A DNA stretch of 29,868 nt, taken from DATNFP01 sp035606335 (GTDB lineage: Bacteria > Bacteroidota > Bacteroidia > Chitinophagales > Chitinophagaceae). The notes beneath the pieces are model-generated. The model was not told the DNA's origin. It saw only the letters and a program-made list of their open reading frames with translations, and did not search any database. Where the stretch lies: the NCBI GenBank assembly GCA_035606335.1, contig DATNFP010000195.1, positions 1 to 29,868 of the forward strand. Direction: 5' to 3'. The translations under genes were made by a program, and so were the position numbers. The first letter of the stretch is position 1. Each line of letters opens with the position of its first letter. Shown piece after piece: positions 1 through 8,810 of the stretch.

Positions 1-144
1 TAGATTCATAAGATATTAATATTCGGGCAAAATTCAAGTAAATAACTGATAAAAAACCAAGTAAGAAATAATAAAATATTGTTAAATGGTTAATATATTT
101 AACTCATTTATATAATATTATTCCCAATGTGGAATGCTAAAAAA

Positions 145-1095
145 TTATTCCCAGCCCAGTCGTTCCTCAATGAGATAGTTATTTCTATCTACAGCACTGC
201 GGGATACCAGCTCGGCAACAAAACCGGTAAGGAAAAATTGTGTACCTATTACCATGGCTGTTAAAGCAATATAAAAGCTTATTTTACTAGTCAATCCGAA
301 ATCGACACCTATAATAAGCCTTTCTATTATCAGATATATAATGGAAATGAATGCTACTAAAAATGTAAATGACCCCAATGCGCCAAAGAAGTGCATAGGT
401 TTTTTCCCAAAACGGCTTATAAATTGCACAGATAGCAAATCGAGAAAGCCGTTGATAAACCGATCCCATCCAAATTTGGAAACACCATACTTTCTAGGTC
501 TGTGCTGCACTATCTTTTCAGCTATGTTCTTAAATCCTGCATATTTGGCAAGCACAGGTATAAAACGATGCATATCACCATATATCTCTATACTTTTTAC
601 CACCTTTCTTTTATATGCTTTAAGGCCACAATTCATATCATGCAGCTTTATGCCGGAAATAATACGATTGACTGAATTATATAGCTTAGAGGGGATATTT
701 TTAGTAATTGCGTTGTCGTAACGGATCTTTTTCCACCCACTTACCAAATCGTACTCATCTTCGGTGATCATCCTGTACAAATCGGGGATCTCATCGGGGC
801 TGTCTTGAAGATCTGCATCCATGGTGATTACAACATTACCTGATGCGGCTTTAAAACCCTCGTTCAGGGCAGCGCTTTTACCATAATTACGCTGGAACTT
901 GATGCCATGAACTGCCTGGTATTTTTGTGATAATTGTTGTATCACAGACCAGCTATTGTCGGTACTGCCATCATCTATCATTATCACTTCATGTGTATAA
1001 CGATATTCAGCGCACACGCGCTCTATCCAGTCCACTAATTCCGGCAGGGATTCCTCTTCATTAAAAAGAGGTATTACAATAGAAATATCAGGCAT
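145..1095 (-). CDS. GT2 family glycosyltransferase, membrane-anchored (DPM1/GtrB-like)
   Basis: 316 aa. Predicted to transfer a sugar from a nucleotide sugar onto a polyprenyl-phosphate or similar acceptor at the inner membrane. The N-terminal GT-A fold is clear: it opens with ISIVIPLFNEEESLPEL, has DDGSTDNSW near residue 41, and the metal-binding DxD as DADLQD near residue 94. Two hydrophobic segments follow near residues 235-260 and 270-300, the layout of DPM1/GtrB/ArnC-like enzymes. Length is normal for the family. It is the last gene of a minus-strand operon (BatA, dihydroorotase-like, DUF4199, this gene), starting 24 nt after the DUF4199 stop. The acceptor cannot be told from sequence; cell-envelope or lipid glycosylation is an inference. 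The family call is secure, the substrate is not. Confidence 0.93.
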   Translation of the reverse strand: MPDISIVIPLFNEEESLPELVDWIERVCAEYRYTHEVIMIDDGSTDNSWSVIQQLSQKYQAVHGIKFQRNYGKSAALNEGFKAASGNVVITMDADLQDSPDEIPDLYRMITEDEYDLVSGWKKIRYDNAITKNIPSKLYNSVNRIISGIKLHDMNCGLKAYKRKVVKSIEIYGDMHRFIPVLAKYAGFKNIAEKIVQHRPRKYGVSKFGWDRFINGFLDLLSVQFISRFGKKPMHFFGALGSFTFLVAFISIIYLIIERLIIGVDFGLTSKISFYIALTAMVIGTQFFLTGFVAELVSRSAVDRNNYLIEERLGWE

Positions 1096-1119
1096 TAAAG
1101 TGCAAAATACAGTATTTTA

Positions 1120-1626
1120 TTATACCTGAGCAACGGGAGCTGCAGGGCCTTTCTTTTTAGCAATTGCTGCACCTATAAGTGAGAATATAGCACCAAATAT
1201 CATGTAACCGAATACTACACCCATTACCATAAAGAGTGTAAAGTATTTTTTTGTCATGTTTATGGCCATATCTATTTGGTCATCGGTCATGTTAGGGTTT
1301 TTTGCCATTTTTTCTCTTGCCATCTCCATAGCTTTATCCTTCATTTCAGGAAAGATTGCCAGAGATATAAAGCTCCATACTAATACCACAAGTGTAATAA
1401 TAGCACAAGCTTTAAAACAGCTACTAAAAACATTGCCAAAAGTTACCTGGTTATTATTCGCATTGGAAAATGCAACACCGTTCAATATGACCCCGACTAA
1501 AAATGGCACGTAGGCTATGTATTGCAACCCGGGTTTGAATGCAAGACCGGCAACATATAATATAACTGATACCACAATTATTACTATTGCAGTAACGAAA
1601 CCATAAGTTAAATGTGTTTTTTTCAT
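1120..1626 (-). CDS. DUF4199 domain membrane protein
   Basis: 168 aa. Four predicted transmembrane helices: about residues 8-28, 33-52, 70-92 and 130-155. The arrangement (two N-terminal helices, a third, an acidic/basic amphipathic stretch with EMKDKAMEMAREKM, then a last helix and a short Ala/Lys tail) fits the Bacteroidota DUF4199 family, whose function is unknown. The start lies 2 nt after the stop of the dihydroorotase-like gene and the gene ends 24 nt before the glycosyltransferase, so the three are surely co-transcribed. In this phylum I recall DUF4199 genes commonly lying beside this GT2 and dihydroorotase-like pair, which suggests a shared envelope role, but that is inference. Confidence 0.85.
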   Translation of the reverse strand: MKKTHLTYGFVTAIVIIVVSVILYVAGLAFKPGLQYIAYVPFLVGVILNGVAFSNANNNQVTFGNVFSSCFKACAIITLVVLVWSFISLAIFPEMKDKAMEMAREKMAKNPNMTDDQIDMAINMTKKYFTLFMVMGVVFGYMIFGAIFSLIGAAIAKKKGPAAPVAQV

Positions 1627-1628
1627 AG

Positions 1629-2897
1629 TTATTTATTTAAAGTTAGTGTGTGTTGATTAATAATGCCGATCACTTTCCCTTTTAACGCTTTTCCAATAAA
1701 CGGATTGTTTTTGGATGTTGATCTCACATTTCCCTCTTCAAGCGTATTAGTACCGGCAATCGTAAAAATAGTTAATTCTGCTTTTTTTCCAATTGAAATT
1801 TGTGTTATTGGCAAATTGAAAATTTTGCGGGGTCTATTTGATAGCGCTTCCACCAATTTTTCAATAGATATTTCTCTATGCACGGCATCCCATGCTATAT
1901 TGAATGCTATCTCCTGCACATTCATACCATCTGAGGCATATTCAAATTCTTTAGCTTTTGCATCCCATTCCTGCGGGCGGTGATGGGATGTGATACAATC
2001 TATCGTCCCATCTTTCAAGCCTCCTATCAACGCTTTTCTGTCTGCTTCTCCACGTAGTGGTGGTGATACTTTGTACAAACTGCTGTATGCCTGTAATACT
2101 TCATCATTCAGTGCAAGATGATATGGTGTAACAGAGCAGGTAACAGACAATCCTTCGCCTTTTGCTTTTCTTATCATTTCCACGCCTGCAGCTGTGGATA
2201 CACCTGTTATATGCAATTTTGATTCTGTGTAGCGCAGCAGTTCAATATCCCTATGGATCATTAATGTCTCAGCTAAAGCAGGAATTCCCGCCATGCCTAA
2301 TCGTGTAGAAACAGGGCCTTCATTCATTAGCCCTCCTGCAGACAATGCCGCATCTACAGGCAATTGTACTATTGTACCATTAAATGATTTTGCATATTCC
2401 AACGCTTTCAGCATCAGGTTGGCATTCTGTATAGGCTTCCATCCATCTGTAAATGCAACCGCACCATTATCCTGCATATCCAGCATTTCAGAAAGGTCTT
2501 TACCTTCAGCATTTTGTGTCACAGTGCCCAGCGGATGCAAATTAACATGATGTCCTTTTGCCTTCTGCAATACAAACCGTATAGTAGATTGATTACTAAG
2601 TGCAGGATTAGTATTGGGCACGAGCAGCACATCTGTAAAGCCACCGGCTGCTGCTGCTTTCAAACCTGTTGCAATCGTTTCCTTTTGTTCAAAACCTGGT
2701 TCGCGATAGTCTGCAAATATATCTACCCAGCCCTGGCTCACATGCAATCCATCTGCTTCTACAACTGTATCAGCCTTTGCTTTAATATTACTATCGATGG
2801 TTTTTATAATGCCATCTTCTATCAGTATGTCAACTACCTGGTTATGAAATTCGGACTGTGGATCCACAATCTTTGCCTGGCGGATAAGCACGAGCAT
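1629..2897 (-). CDS. Dihydroorotase-like protein lacking metal ligands (probable pseudoenzyme)
   Basis: 422 aa amidohydrolase-fold protein of the PyrC/PyrX type, called here from the ATG at 2897; a longer reading would run into the BatA gene that ends at 2903. True dihydroorotases hydrolyse dihydroorotate using a binuclear zinc site. Here the HxH before REPG is FxD (F61, D63), the HAED histidine is Pro180, the histidine of the HVST block is Gly232, and the Asp of DHAPH is His305 (SHHRPQ). The scaffold motifs around them (VDI-YREPG, PNTNP, LHITGVST, PPLR) are retained. Established parallel: some bacteria have inactive dihydroorotase homologues that act as structural partners of aspartate carbamoyltransferase. 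That role is only a suggestion here, since no pyrimidine gene is adjacent. The gene sits 5 nt after BatA and 2 nt before DUF4199. Confidence 0.88.
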   Translation of the reverse strand: MLVLIRQAKIVDPQSEFHNQVVDILIEDGIIKTIDSNIKAKADTVVEADGLHVSQGWVDIFADYREPGFEQKETIATGLKAAAAGGFTDVLLVPNTNPALSNQSTIRFVLQKAKGHHVNLHPLGTVTQNAEGKDLSEMLDMQDNGAVAFTDGWKPIQNANLMLKALEYAKSFNGTIVQLPVDAALSAGGLMNEGPVSTRLGMAGIPALAETLMIHRDIELLRYTESKLHITGVSTAAGVEMIRKAKGEGLSVTCSVTPYHLALNDEVLQAYSSLYKVSPPLRGEADRKALIGGLKDGTIDCITSHHRPQEWDAKAKEFEYASDGMNVQEIAFNIAWDAVHREISIEKLVEALSNRPRKIFNLPITQISIGKKAELTIFTIAGTNTLEEGNVRSTSKNNPFIGKALKGKVIGIINQHTLTLNK

Positions 2898-2902
2898 ATT
2901 AG

Positions 2903-4942
2903 CTATTGAGTGGCAATATTTTGTTTGCGAAAACTGCCGGCAAGCATAAAAGACTCGCCAAGCAGCATTAACAGGGCTAAAATAACACAAACTTTCCAAA
3001 GCGGGAAGTCACCTGCATTTCCTGTGTATTTTGCATTTCCCGCATTATCTACATTCAGCCATTTTATATTGTCTCCATTCCATTGGTTTTTCAGCATACC
3101 TATATTCCATACATTCAGTTGGGATTCATTGCGGTCCTGATTGAGAGCCACCGTTGTTGTATCACTTCCCGAAGCAGCAAGTGTATAAAATCCCGGCTGA
3201 TGCACTGACTGATCAATGTATATATCCAGCCCTGCGCCATTGGGCCGCTGAGGCGGTATTGCATCTATACCATTGGCATATAAATGCACCATATTACGCT
3301 CGTCGGCATTGTTCATAGGTAAATAAACCGGCTGTTGTTTACCAACCGTGATAGCATATATATTACTACCGTGAGACTGAACAGTCATCTGATACAAAAA
3401 GGGTACGAAGAAGTAGCTGCCCGGAAAGTTTCCTGATTGCAGATCAGCCGATGTAGCACATATATATATCTGTCCTTTGCCAGGCATATACCTTGCAAGG
3501 AAAGGGTCACCATTGCGGAAACTAAGTATGGACTGCTGGTTGGAGCTTAAGCCACCTGCTATCATATAATGCCAGTTAGCTGTAGGCAATTGTACATTTT
3601 CAGGAATTTTTTCAAACAGGTCTTTTACCAAACTGCTACCTTGCTGCAGACTGCTTGCAGCCTGAGAAGCTGTATCTAATCCTGTTATTTGTATATCTCC
3701 AATTTGCTTTAAGCCTTCATTCAGTGCTGAAAAATTGCTTGTCTTACCCGGGAAAATGCAGATGCTCTGCCCCTGCTGGCTAGCAGTGCTTAACAACTTT
3801 GCAATCCCATCAAAGTTTGTTACGCCATTTAATATGATCAGGTTATAATCTTTTATATCAGCAGGGGCAGAATTAACGTCCTGCTGATTGATGCGGAATC
3901 CGTTATAGGCTCTGAATGCAGCCTGTATATATGGATTGGGTTGTCCTTCATTTAATACTAATACTGATAAGTTGGGTGCGCTTCTGGCAGTGATGCGGAA
4001 TGTGTCATCAAAACATACTGCAGCATCGTTAAGACTCAGTGTAATTTTTTGCCAGTTGGCATCATTAACAACAAAGTTTAACGTATCAATACTTTCGTTT
4101 TTATCATTAAAAGCTAATGATGCTGCACTTTTCACCTGCCCATTAACCGACAATTGTAGCACCGGCATTTCCTTAGGCAGCTTACCAATATTTTTTGTGT
4201 GTACAATTATCTGATTGTTTTGTCCGGTCTGTAAAACCGGAGAGAGCAGATAAGCGGTATCTATATAGATATTCTGTACATCTGTAGCCTGCACAGGCAT
4301 TCCGAAGAATTTAATGTTTTTCATTAGTGATGCTTCGGGCCGGGCTGAAAATGTGCTTTGCTGAAAATCTGAATAATAATATACATCTGCTCCTGCAGCA
4401 CCTTCACTTTGTACAATGCTCTGAATAGTAGTTAATATTTGGACATCTGATTTGCCGACCGGCGAAACAGTTATATCATTAACGTTATTAAGTGCTTTAT
4501 CTGCCGTAATAGGTTGATAATTAATCAATCTATCATTTGTGAGTAATAAAAATCTTGCACCGGCAGGCGCTTTATGTATTTGTGCAATGGCAGCGTCTTT
4601 TGCTATTTCCAGCAGATTGCGGACACCTTTTTTTACAGTCATGCTATACGAATTGTCTATATAGATAACCTGTAATTTGTTTCCAGCTTCTTTTTTGCTC
4701 CCGCTCGAAAAAAATGGCTGCGCAAAAGCCAATATTAAAGACAATAAAAAAAGCAGCCTCAATGCCAGTAACCACTTGTACCTCACTTGTGATTGCCGTC
4801 TTGAGTTAAGCTGAATATTTTTTAGAAATCTCGTATTTGGGAAATAAATCGTTTTATATCTGCGCAGGTTGAATAAATGTATCAGCACCGGTATAGCCAG
4901 TGATATTCCCGCAATTAAAAAAAGAGGATATAAAAAACTCAC
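2903..4942 (-). CDS. BatA domain-containing membrane protein (vWA-like)
   Basis: 679 aa. The N-terminus (residues 1-80) is the classic BatA double-membrane domain: a first helix in LYPLFLIAGISLAIPVLIHLFN, the basic NLRRYKTIYFPNTRFLKNI segment, then a second helix in WLLALRLLFLLSLILAFAQPFF. A von Willebrand A-like region follows, with IYIDNSYSM near residue 95 resembling a degenerate MIDAS DxSxS (here DNSYS). A long periplasmic part of beta-rich character follows, and a last helix near 650-670 (LWKVCVILALLMLLGESFM). The start is GTG, giving the family-typical MSFLYP opening. It is the first gene of the 4942-145 operon, with a candidate -7 box only a few bases upstream. Function of this family is unproven; roles in aerotolerance/envelope stress (Bat operon) are known for relatives only. 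Confidence 0.88.
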   Translation of the reverse strand: MSFLYPLFLIAGISLAIPVLIHLFNLRRYKTIYFPNTRFLKNIQLNSRRQSQVRYKWLLALRLLFLLSLILAFAQPFFSSGSKKEAGNKLQVIYIDNSYSMTVKKGVRNLLEIAKDAAIAQIHKAPAGARFLLLTNDRLINYQPITADKALNNVNDITVSPVGKSDVQILTTIQSIVQSEGAAGADVYYYSDFQQSTFSARPEASLMKNIKFFGMPVQATDVQNIYIDTAYLLSPVLQTGQNNQIIVHTKNIGKLPKEMPVLQLSVNGQVKSAASLAFNDKNESIDTLNFVVNDANWQKITLSLNDAAVCFDDTFRITARSAPNLSVLVLNEGQPNPYIQAAFRAYNGFRINQQDVNSAPADIKDYNLIILNGVTNFDGIAKLLSTASQQGQSICIFPGKTSNFSALNEGLKQIGDIQITGLDTASQAASSLQQGSSLVKDLFEKIPENVQLPTANWHYMIAGGLSSNQQSILSFRNGDPFLARYMPGKGQIYICATSADLQSGNFPGSYFFVPFLYQMTVQSHGSNIYAITVGKQQPVYLPMNNADERNMVHLYANGIDAIPPQRPNGAGLDIYIDQSVHQPGFYTLAASGSDTTTVALNQDRNESQLNVWNIGMLKNQWNGDNIKWLNVDNAGNAKYTGNAGDFPLWKVCVILALLMLLGESFMLAGSFRKQNIATQ

Positions 4943-4946
4943 TCGA

Positions 4947-4954
4947 CAAATATA
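4947..4954 (-). promoter_or_regulatory. Candidate -7 box of the BatA operon
   Basis: On the minus strand this reads TATATTTG, an exact TAnnTTTG. It ends 4 nt before the GTG start at 4942, so transcription would begin at or next to the start codon. No good -33 TTTG is seen at the usual distance, so confidence is limited. Confidence 0.35.
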
Positions 4955-5080
4955 ACGATTGCAAGTATCAGATTGTTGTAAGACAACTCTTTATCTACAA
5001 GCCATTATTTTTAATGGTTATACCTTATGAATATGATTTATATTTCAATATCAAACGGGTATAAAGTAGGCTTAATTTAG

Positions 5081-5088
5081 TACTTTTG
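5081..5088 (+). promoter_or_regulatory. Candidate -7 box of the RND exporter gene
   Basis: TACTTTTG matches the Bacteroidota -7 consensus TAnnTTTG and lies 31 nt before the ATG at 5120, followed by GCC. The -33 element is not recognisable. Confidence 0.5.
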
Positions 5089-5119
5089 CCGCCCACACCT
5101 AAAATTTATCACATATACG

Positions 5120-7495
5120 ATGTGGCACAAATTAGCCGCCTTTATAATAAAGCTTCGAGTTGTACTGCTTATCGTGTTATTGGCGGTAACTGCCATAATG
5201 GGTCATTATGCGAGCAAGGTAGAATTGAGTTACGAATTCACTAATGCCATCCCGACAGATAATCCAAAATACGTTGATTATCAGAATTTTCGTAGCACGT
5301 TTGGTGAGGATGGCAACCTGATGGTAATAGGTGTACAAACTGACCATTTTTTCGACCCATCGTTCTTTAACGATTATGCCTTAATGGCCCATAATATAGA
5401 GCAGATAAAATCTGTTGATAATGTGCTAAGCATACCGGGGGCCATCAACCTGGTGAAGGATACAACAACCGGAAAGTTGAAAGTTTTAAAAGTTGTTAAT
5501 ACCCTTCCTGTAGCGAATACAGATAGTTTCCGCAGTACATTTAATAACATGCCTTTTTATAAAGGGCTGCTTTACAATCCTCAAACAAATGCATACCTTA
5601 TTGCTGTTCGTATCAATAAGCAAGTTCTCAATTCAAAAGACCGTACCGGCACTGTAGATAGTATTGTAAATTTTGCAGATTCTTTTGGTAAGAAACACAA
5701 TATTACGATGCATTATTCTGGTTTGCCATTGATACGTACAGAAATGGCGACCCGTGTACAGCAGGAAATGAAAATGTTCCTTATCCTGTCGTTTATACTC
5801 ACGGCGGTAATATTGGTACTTTTCTTCAGATCGTTTACTGCTGTAGCTGTATCAATGATTGTAGTGGCAGTAGGCGTTATTTGGTCTATAGGTACTATTG
5901 TACTGCTTGGATATAAGATAACATTGCTTACTGCATTGATCCCACCGCTGATTGTGGTAATTGGTATTCCCAACTGTGTATATTTTCTTAATAAATATCA
6001 TGCGGAATACCATAAAACCGGAAATAAAACAAAATCGTTAGTGCGAATGGTGGAGAGGATGGGCGTTGTGACGTTATTTACCAATCTTACTGCTGCAATA
6101 GGTTTTGGGGTATTCTTCTTTACCAAAAGCACTATACTTAAAGAATTTGGACTGGTAGCGGGCATCAATATCATAGCGATCTTTTTCATTTCATTAATTT
6201 TTATCCCTTCTTTATTCAGTTTTTTAAACCCGCCTAAATTACGTCATACCAGCTACCTCAATAGCAACTGGATAAATAACCTGCTAACAACACTCACAAA
6301 CTGGGTGTTCAGCCACCGTCCATATATATATGGAGCAACCATTATTATTTGCGGGTTCTCGATAATTGGAATACTGCGGTTAAGAACTGATACACATATT
6401 GTAGACGATTTACCGAAATCAGATAAAGTATACCAGGACCTGATGTTTTTTGAGCAAAATTTTCACGGTGTAATGCCGCTGGAAATAATAATAGATACCA
6501 AAAAGAAATATGGAGTCATTACGCTACCTGTATTACAGAGAATGGACTCTTTGAGCAGTCGATTGGAACAATTCAATGAAATAGGACATCCTCTCTCTGT
6601 TATAAATGGTATTAAGTTTGCTCACCAGGCAGTTTTTGGAGGTGACACAAGCAATTATATAGTGCCGACTGATATGTTTGATATTGCTTTCCTGGCACCA
6701 TATTTACGAACAAAAGATGATGGTAAAAATAATTTGTTCAATAAACTGATCAGCTCGTTTATAGACAGCAATAAACAGAAGGCACGTATCAGTGTAAATA
6801 TGGCTGATATTGGCTCGAAAAGGCTTCCCTTATTGCTGGATAGTATACGGCCTATCGCTTATAATCTCTTCGACACAAGCAAGTACACTATTACATTCAC
6901 GGGCACCAGTATTACTTTCCTTGAGGGTAGTTATTTTATTATTCACAGCTTGCGTGATAGCTTAATACTGGCATTCCTGATCATTTTCGGATGCATGCTA
7001 TTACTGTTCAGGTCCTGGAGGATATTGCTGATATCGATAATAGTAAATATTGTACCCTTATTAATAACTGCTGGAATGATGGGATGGATGGGTGTACGTA
7101 TTAAACCATCTACCGTACTTGTATTCAGCGTGGCATTGGGTATTACAATCGATGTTACCATCCGTTTTCTTGTGAATTTCAAGCAGGAACTTGCCCGCCA
7201 TGACGACAGTATACCCGATACCGTGCGCAGAACCATAAAAGACACGGGACTGAGCATTATTTATACATCATTAATTCTTATTGCCGGTTTCGCAGTTTTT
7301 ATATTGTCCCACTTTGATGGCACAAAATCTTTAGGATATTTGACATCGATGACGCTGTTCCTCGCCATGGTAACCAACCTGACATTGCAGCCTGCGTTGC
7401 TTTTGTGGATAGATAAAATAATAGTGAAGAAAACAAGCACGCCGGATTGGCTTATGGAAGAAGAAACAGCAGAAGATATAAATCTATCAGAGTAA
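5120..7495 (+). CDS. RND superfamily exporter, MMPL/HpnN-like
   Basis: 791 aa. Proton-driven export of lipids or other hydrophobic molecules across the inner membrane is the expected role. The sequence shows the RND layout in two halves. First: one N-terminal helix (13-30), a large periplasmic loop (about 31-205) and a cluster of five helices (about 212-370). Second: a helix near 395-420, a second loop (about 420-625) and five more helices to about 775. The loop after helix 1 carries YVDYQNFRSTFGEDGNLMV, typical of MMPL/HpnN-type proteins. There is no adjacent membrane-fusion or TolC-like gene, which fits the stand-alone MMPL group better than AcrB. The next gene, 38 nt downstream on the same strand, is a lipid hydroxylase-like enzyme, so lipid transport is a reasonable inference. 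Confidence 0.9.
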   Translation: MWHKLAAFIIKLRVVLLIVLLAVTAIMGHYASKVELSYEFTNAIPTDNPKYVDYQNFRSTFGEDGNLMVIGVQTDHFFDPSFFNDYALMAHNIEQIKSVDNVLSIPGAINLVKDTTTGKLKVLKVVNTLPVANTDSFRSTFNNMPFYKGLLYNPQTNAYLIAVRINKQVLNSKDRTGTVDSIVNFADSFGKKHNITMHYSGLPLIRTEMATRVQQEMKMFLILSFILTAVILVLFFRSFTAVAVSMIVVAVGVIWSIGTIVLLGYKITLLTALIPPLIVVIGIPNCVYFLNKYHAEYHKTGNKTKSLVRMVERMGVVTLFTNLTAAIGFGVFFFTKSTILKEFGLVAGINIIAIFFISLIFIPSLFSFLNPPKLRHTSYLNSNWINNLLTTLTNWVFSHRPYIYGATIIICGFSIIGILRLRTDTHIVDDLPKSDKVYQDLMFFEQNFHGVMPLEIIIDTKKKYGVITLPVLQRMDSLSSRLEQFNEIGHPLSVINGIKFAHQAVFGGDTSNYIVPTDMFDIAFLAPYLRTKDDGKNNLFNKLISSFIDSNKQKARISVNMADIGSKRLPLLLDSIRPIAYNLFDTSKYTITFTGTSITFLEGSYFIIHSLRDSLILAFLIIFGCMLLLFRSWRILLISIIVNIVPLLITAGMMGWMGVRIKPSTVLVFSVALGITIDVTIRFLVNFKQELARHDDSIPDTVRRTIKDTGLSIIYTSLILIAGFAVFILSHFDGTKSLGYLTSMTLFLAMVTNLTLQPALLLWIDKIIVKKTSTPDWLMEEETAEDINLSE

Positions 7496-7499
7496 GTGT

Positions 7500-7507
7500 T
7501 ATTTTTG
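7500..7507 (+). promoter_or_regulatory. Possible -7 box before the hydroxylase gene
   Basis: TATTTTTG matches TAnnTTTG and lies just after the exporter stop codon, 26 nt before the ATG at 7534. No -33 element is visible; co-transcription with the exporter is equally possible. Confidence 0.3.
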
Positions 7508-7533
7508 TCCCATAACCTTTTAGGTAGAACATC

Positions 7534-8151
7534 ATGGAATTTGATAAAATAAAGAATAAAGGGCAGGCCAGGTTATTTAAGAATGATTACATGGAGATGA
7601 TGACCAAAACACATCCTCTGGTCATCTATAGTATTTATCTTCCGGTTATAGTTTTTATGTTGTATTATGGTGTAGCTTACAAAGGATTAGGCGTAGGCAG
7701 GGAAATTTTGCTTTTTATTTTTGGCGCACTTTTCTGGAGCTTTTTCGAATACCTGATGCATCGCCACCTTTTTCACATGATCGTTGAAAGGCCGCGCGCA
7801 AAGAAGTTTGTATACACAATGCATGGCGTTCACCATGAATTTCCGAGAGATAGAGAACGCCTGTTCATGCCTCCTGTTCCAAGCCTCATCGTAGCATCAA
7901 TAATATTCCTGCTTTACCATTTTCTTATTGGATGGAACGCATTGGCGTTTTTCCCTGGTTTTCTTTTCGGATACCTGATGTATGGCTCCATGCACTATGC
8001 CATCCATTCATTTGCACCGCCAAAATTCATGAAGGCTCTTTGGCGCAATCATCATCTGCATCATTACAAAGCACCTGATAAAGGATTTGGAGTAAGCTCT
8101 GTATTGTGGGATATTGTATTTCGTACCGTACCGAAAAAAGAAGAACAATAG
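7534..8151 (+). CDS. Fatty acid 2-hydroxylase-like protein (sterol desaturase family)
   Basis: 205 aa integral-membrane di-iron hydroxylase. The histidine clusters are all present: EYLMHRHLFH (near 71-80), MHGVHHEFP (near 94-102), MHYAIH (near 152-157) and NHHLHHYK (near 170-177). The phrases RLFMPPVPS and GFGVSSVLWD are characteristic of the FA2H/Scs7 branch, which hydroxylates the alpha carbon of acyl chains destined for sphingolipids. Helices are predicted at about 33-50, 55-75, 115-135 and 140-155. Length fits the compact bacterial FA2H-like proteins that lack the cytochrome b5 domain of eukaryotic versions. Chitinophagaceae and related bacteria make sphingolipids, so an acyl-hydroxylation role is plausible; a related carotenoid or sterol hydroxylase cannot be excluded. 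Confidence 0.88.
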   Translation: MEFDKIKNKGQARLFKNDYMEMMTKTHPLVIYSIYLPVIVFMLYYGVAYKGLGVGREILLFIFGALFWSFFEYLMHRHLFHMIVERPRAKKFVYTMHGVHHEFPRDRERLFMPPVPSLIVASIIFLLYHFLIGWNALAFFPGFLFGYLMYGSMHYAIHSFAPPKFMKALWRNHHLHHYKAPDKGFGVSSVLWDIVFRTVPKKEEQ

Positions 8152-8157
8152 GCTTCC

Positions 8158-8796
8158 TTAGCTTCTGTATTCTTGCATTATTACTTCCAGCTCTGACAAT
8201 ATCATTGCCGTTGCACCCCAGATGATCGTACCATCTTCCAACCGGTATGCTTTTACTTTTCTTATCACATCAGGAGTGGCTGGGGAAACTACGTCTGTAA
8301 TAGTTTTTCTGTCTTTATGAAATAAGGAATTGAGTGGCAATTCAACCACATAGGCGACTTCACTTTTGCTTAAGTTGTAGGTTAGCTTTTTCTCAGAAAA
8401 ACCAACAAAAGGATATACCTGGAAATTGCTTACCGGAATATACAAAGGTGTCAAAGCGCCTAAAATGTTTATTTCCGAGGATAAGATGCCTACCTCTTCC
8501 TGCGCCTCACGCAACGCGGTTGCTTTCAGATCTGCATCAAAATGTTCCTGCTTTCCACCGGGAAAACTTATTTGCGCGCTATGTGCTGATCTGTCTTCTT
8601 TTCTTTTCATCAACAACACATTCAGCTTATCATTCACAGGAAATAAAAGACACAATACTGCACTTGGACGGGCATTTTCAGGAATGACAATTGGCATAGG
8701 CAATACCCGCGCGGCCATTAGCTCCTGTGCATTCAAACCGGCTAATGGTTGCTGTAATCTTTTTTTGAGCCAATCAATTTGCTGTAAATAATCCAA
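8158..8796 (-). CDS. CoA pyrophosphatase, Nudix hydrolase (NudL/YeaB-like)
   Basis: 212 aa. Cleaves coenzyme A and derivatives to phosphopantetheine and 3',5'-ADP. Before the Nudix helix it carries LLMKRKEDRSAHSAQISFPGG, close to the CoA-pyrophosphatase signature LLTxRSxxLRxHxGQxxFPGG. The Nudix helix then reads ATALREAQEEVGI, with the same one-residue-shifted spacing as NudL rather than the canonical box. The start is TTG at 8796: no in-frame ATG exists upstream, and the N-terminal helix with PLAGLNAQELM aligns with the conserved N-terminus of the family, so starting at an internal Met would lose real sequence. It is the last gene of the pirin-DUF1003-YjdI-Nudix operon, 14 nt after YjdI, and converges on the hydroxylase gene with a 6-nt gap. 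Confidence 0.9.
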   Translation of the reverse strand: MDYLQQIDWLKKRLQQPLAGLNAQELMAARVLPMPIVIPENARPSAVLCLLFPVNDKLNVLLMKRKEDRSAHSAQISFPGGKQEHFDADLKATALREAQEEVGILSSEINILGALTPLYIPVSNFQVYPFVGFSEKKLTYNLSKSEVAYVVELPLNSLFHKDRKTITDVVSPATPDVIRKVKAYRLEDGTIIWGATAMILSELEVIMQEYRS

Positions 8797-8810
8797 TACT
8801 CTAAATAAAT

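Noticed and set aside
81..103. GTTAAAT...ATTTAAC hairpin downstream of the glycosyltransferase gene
   Set aside because: Only A-T rich pairs with a 9-nt loop; could end the operon but is too weak to call a terminator.
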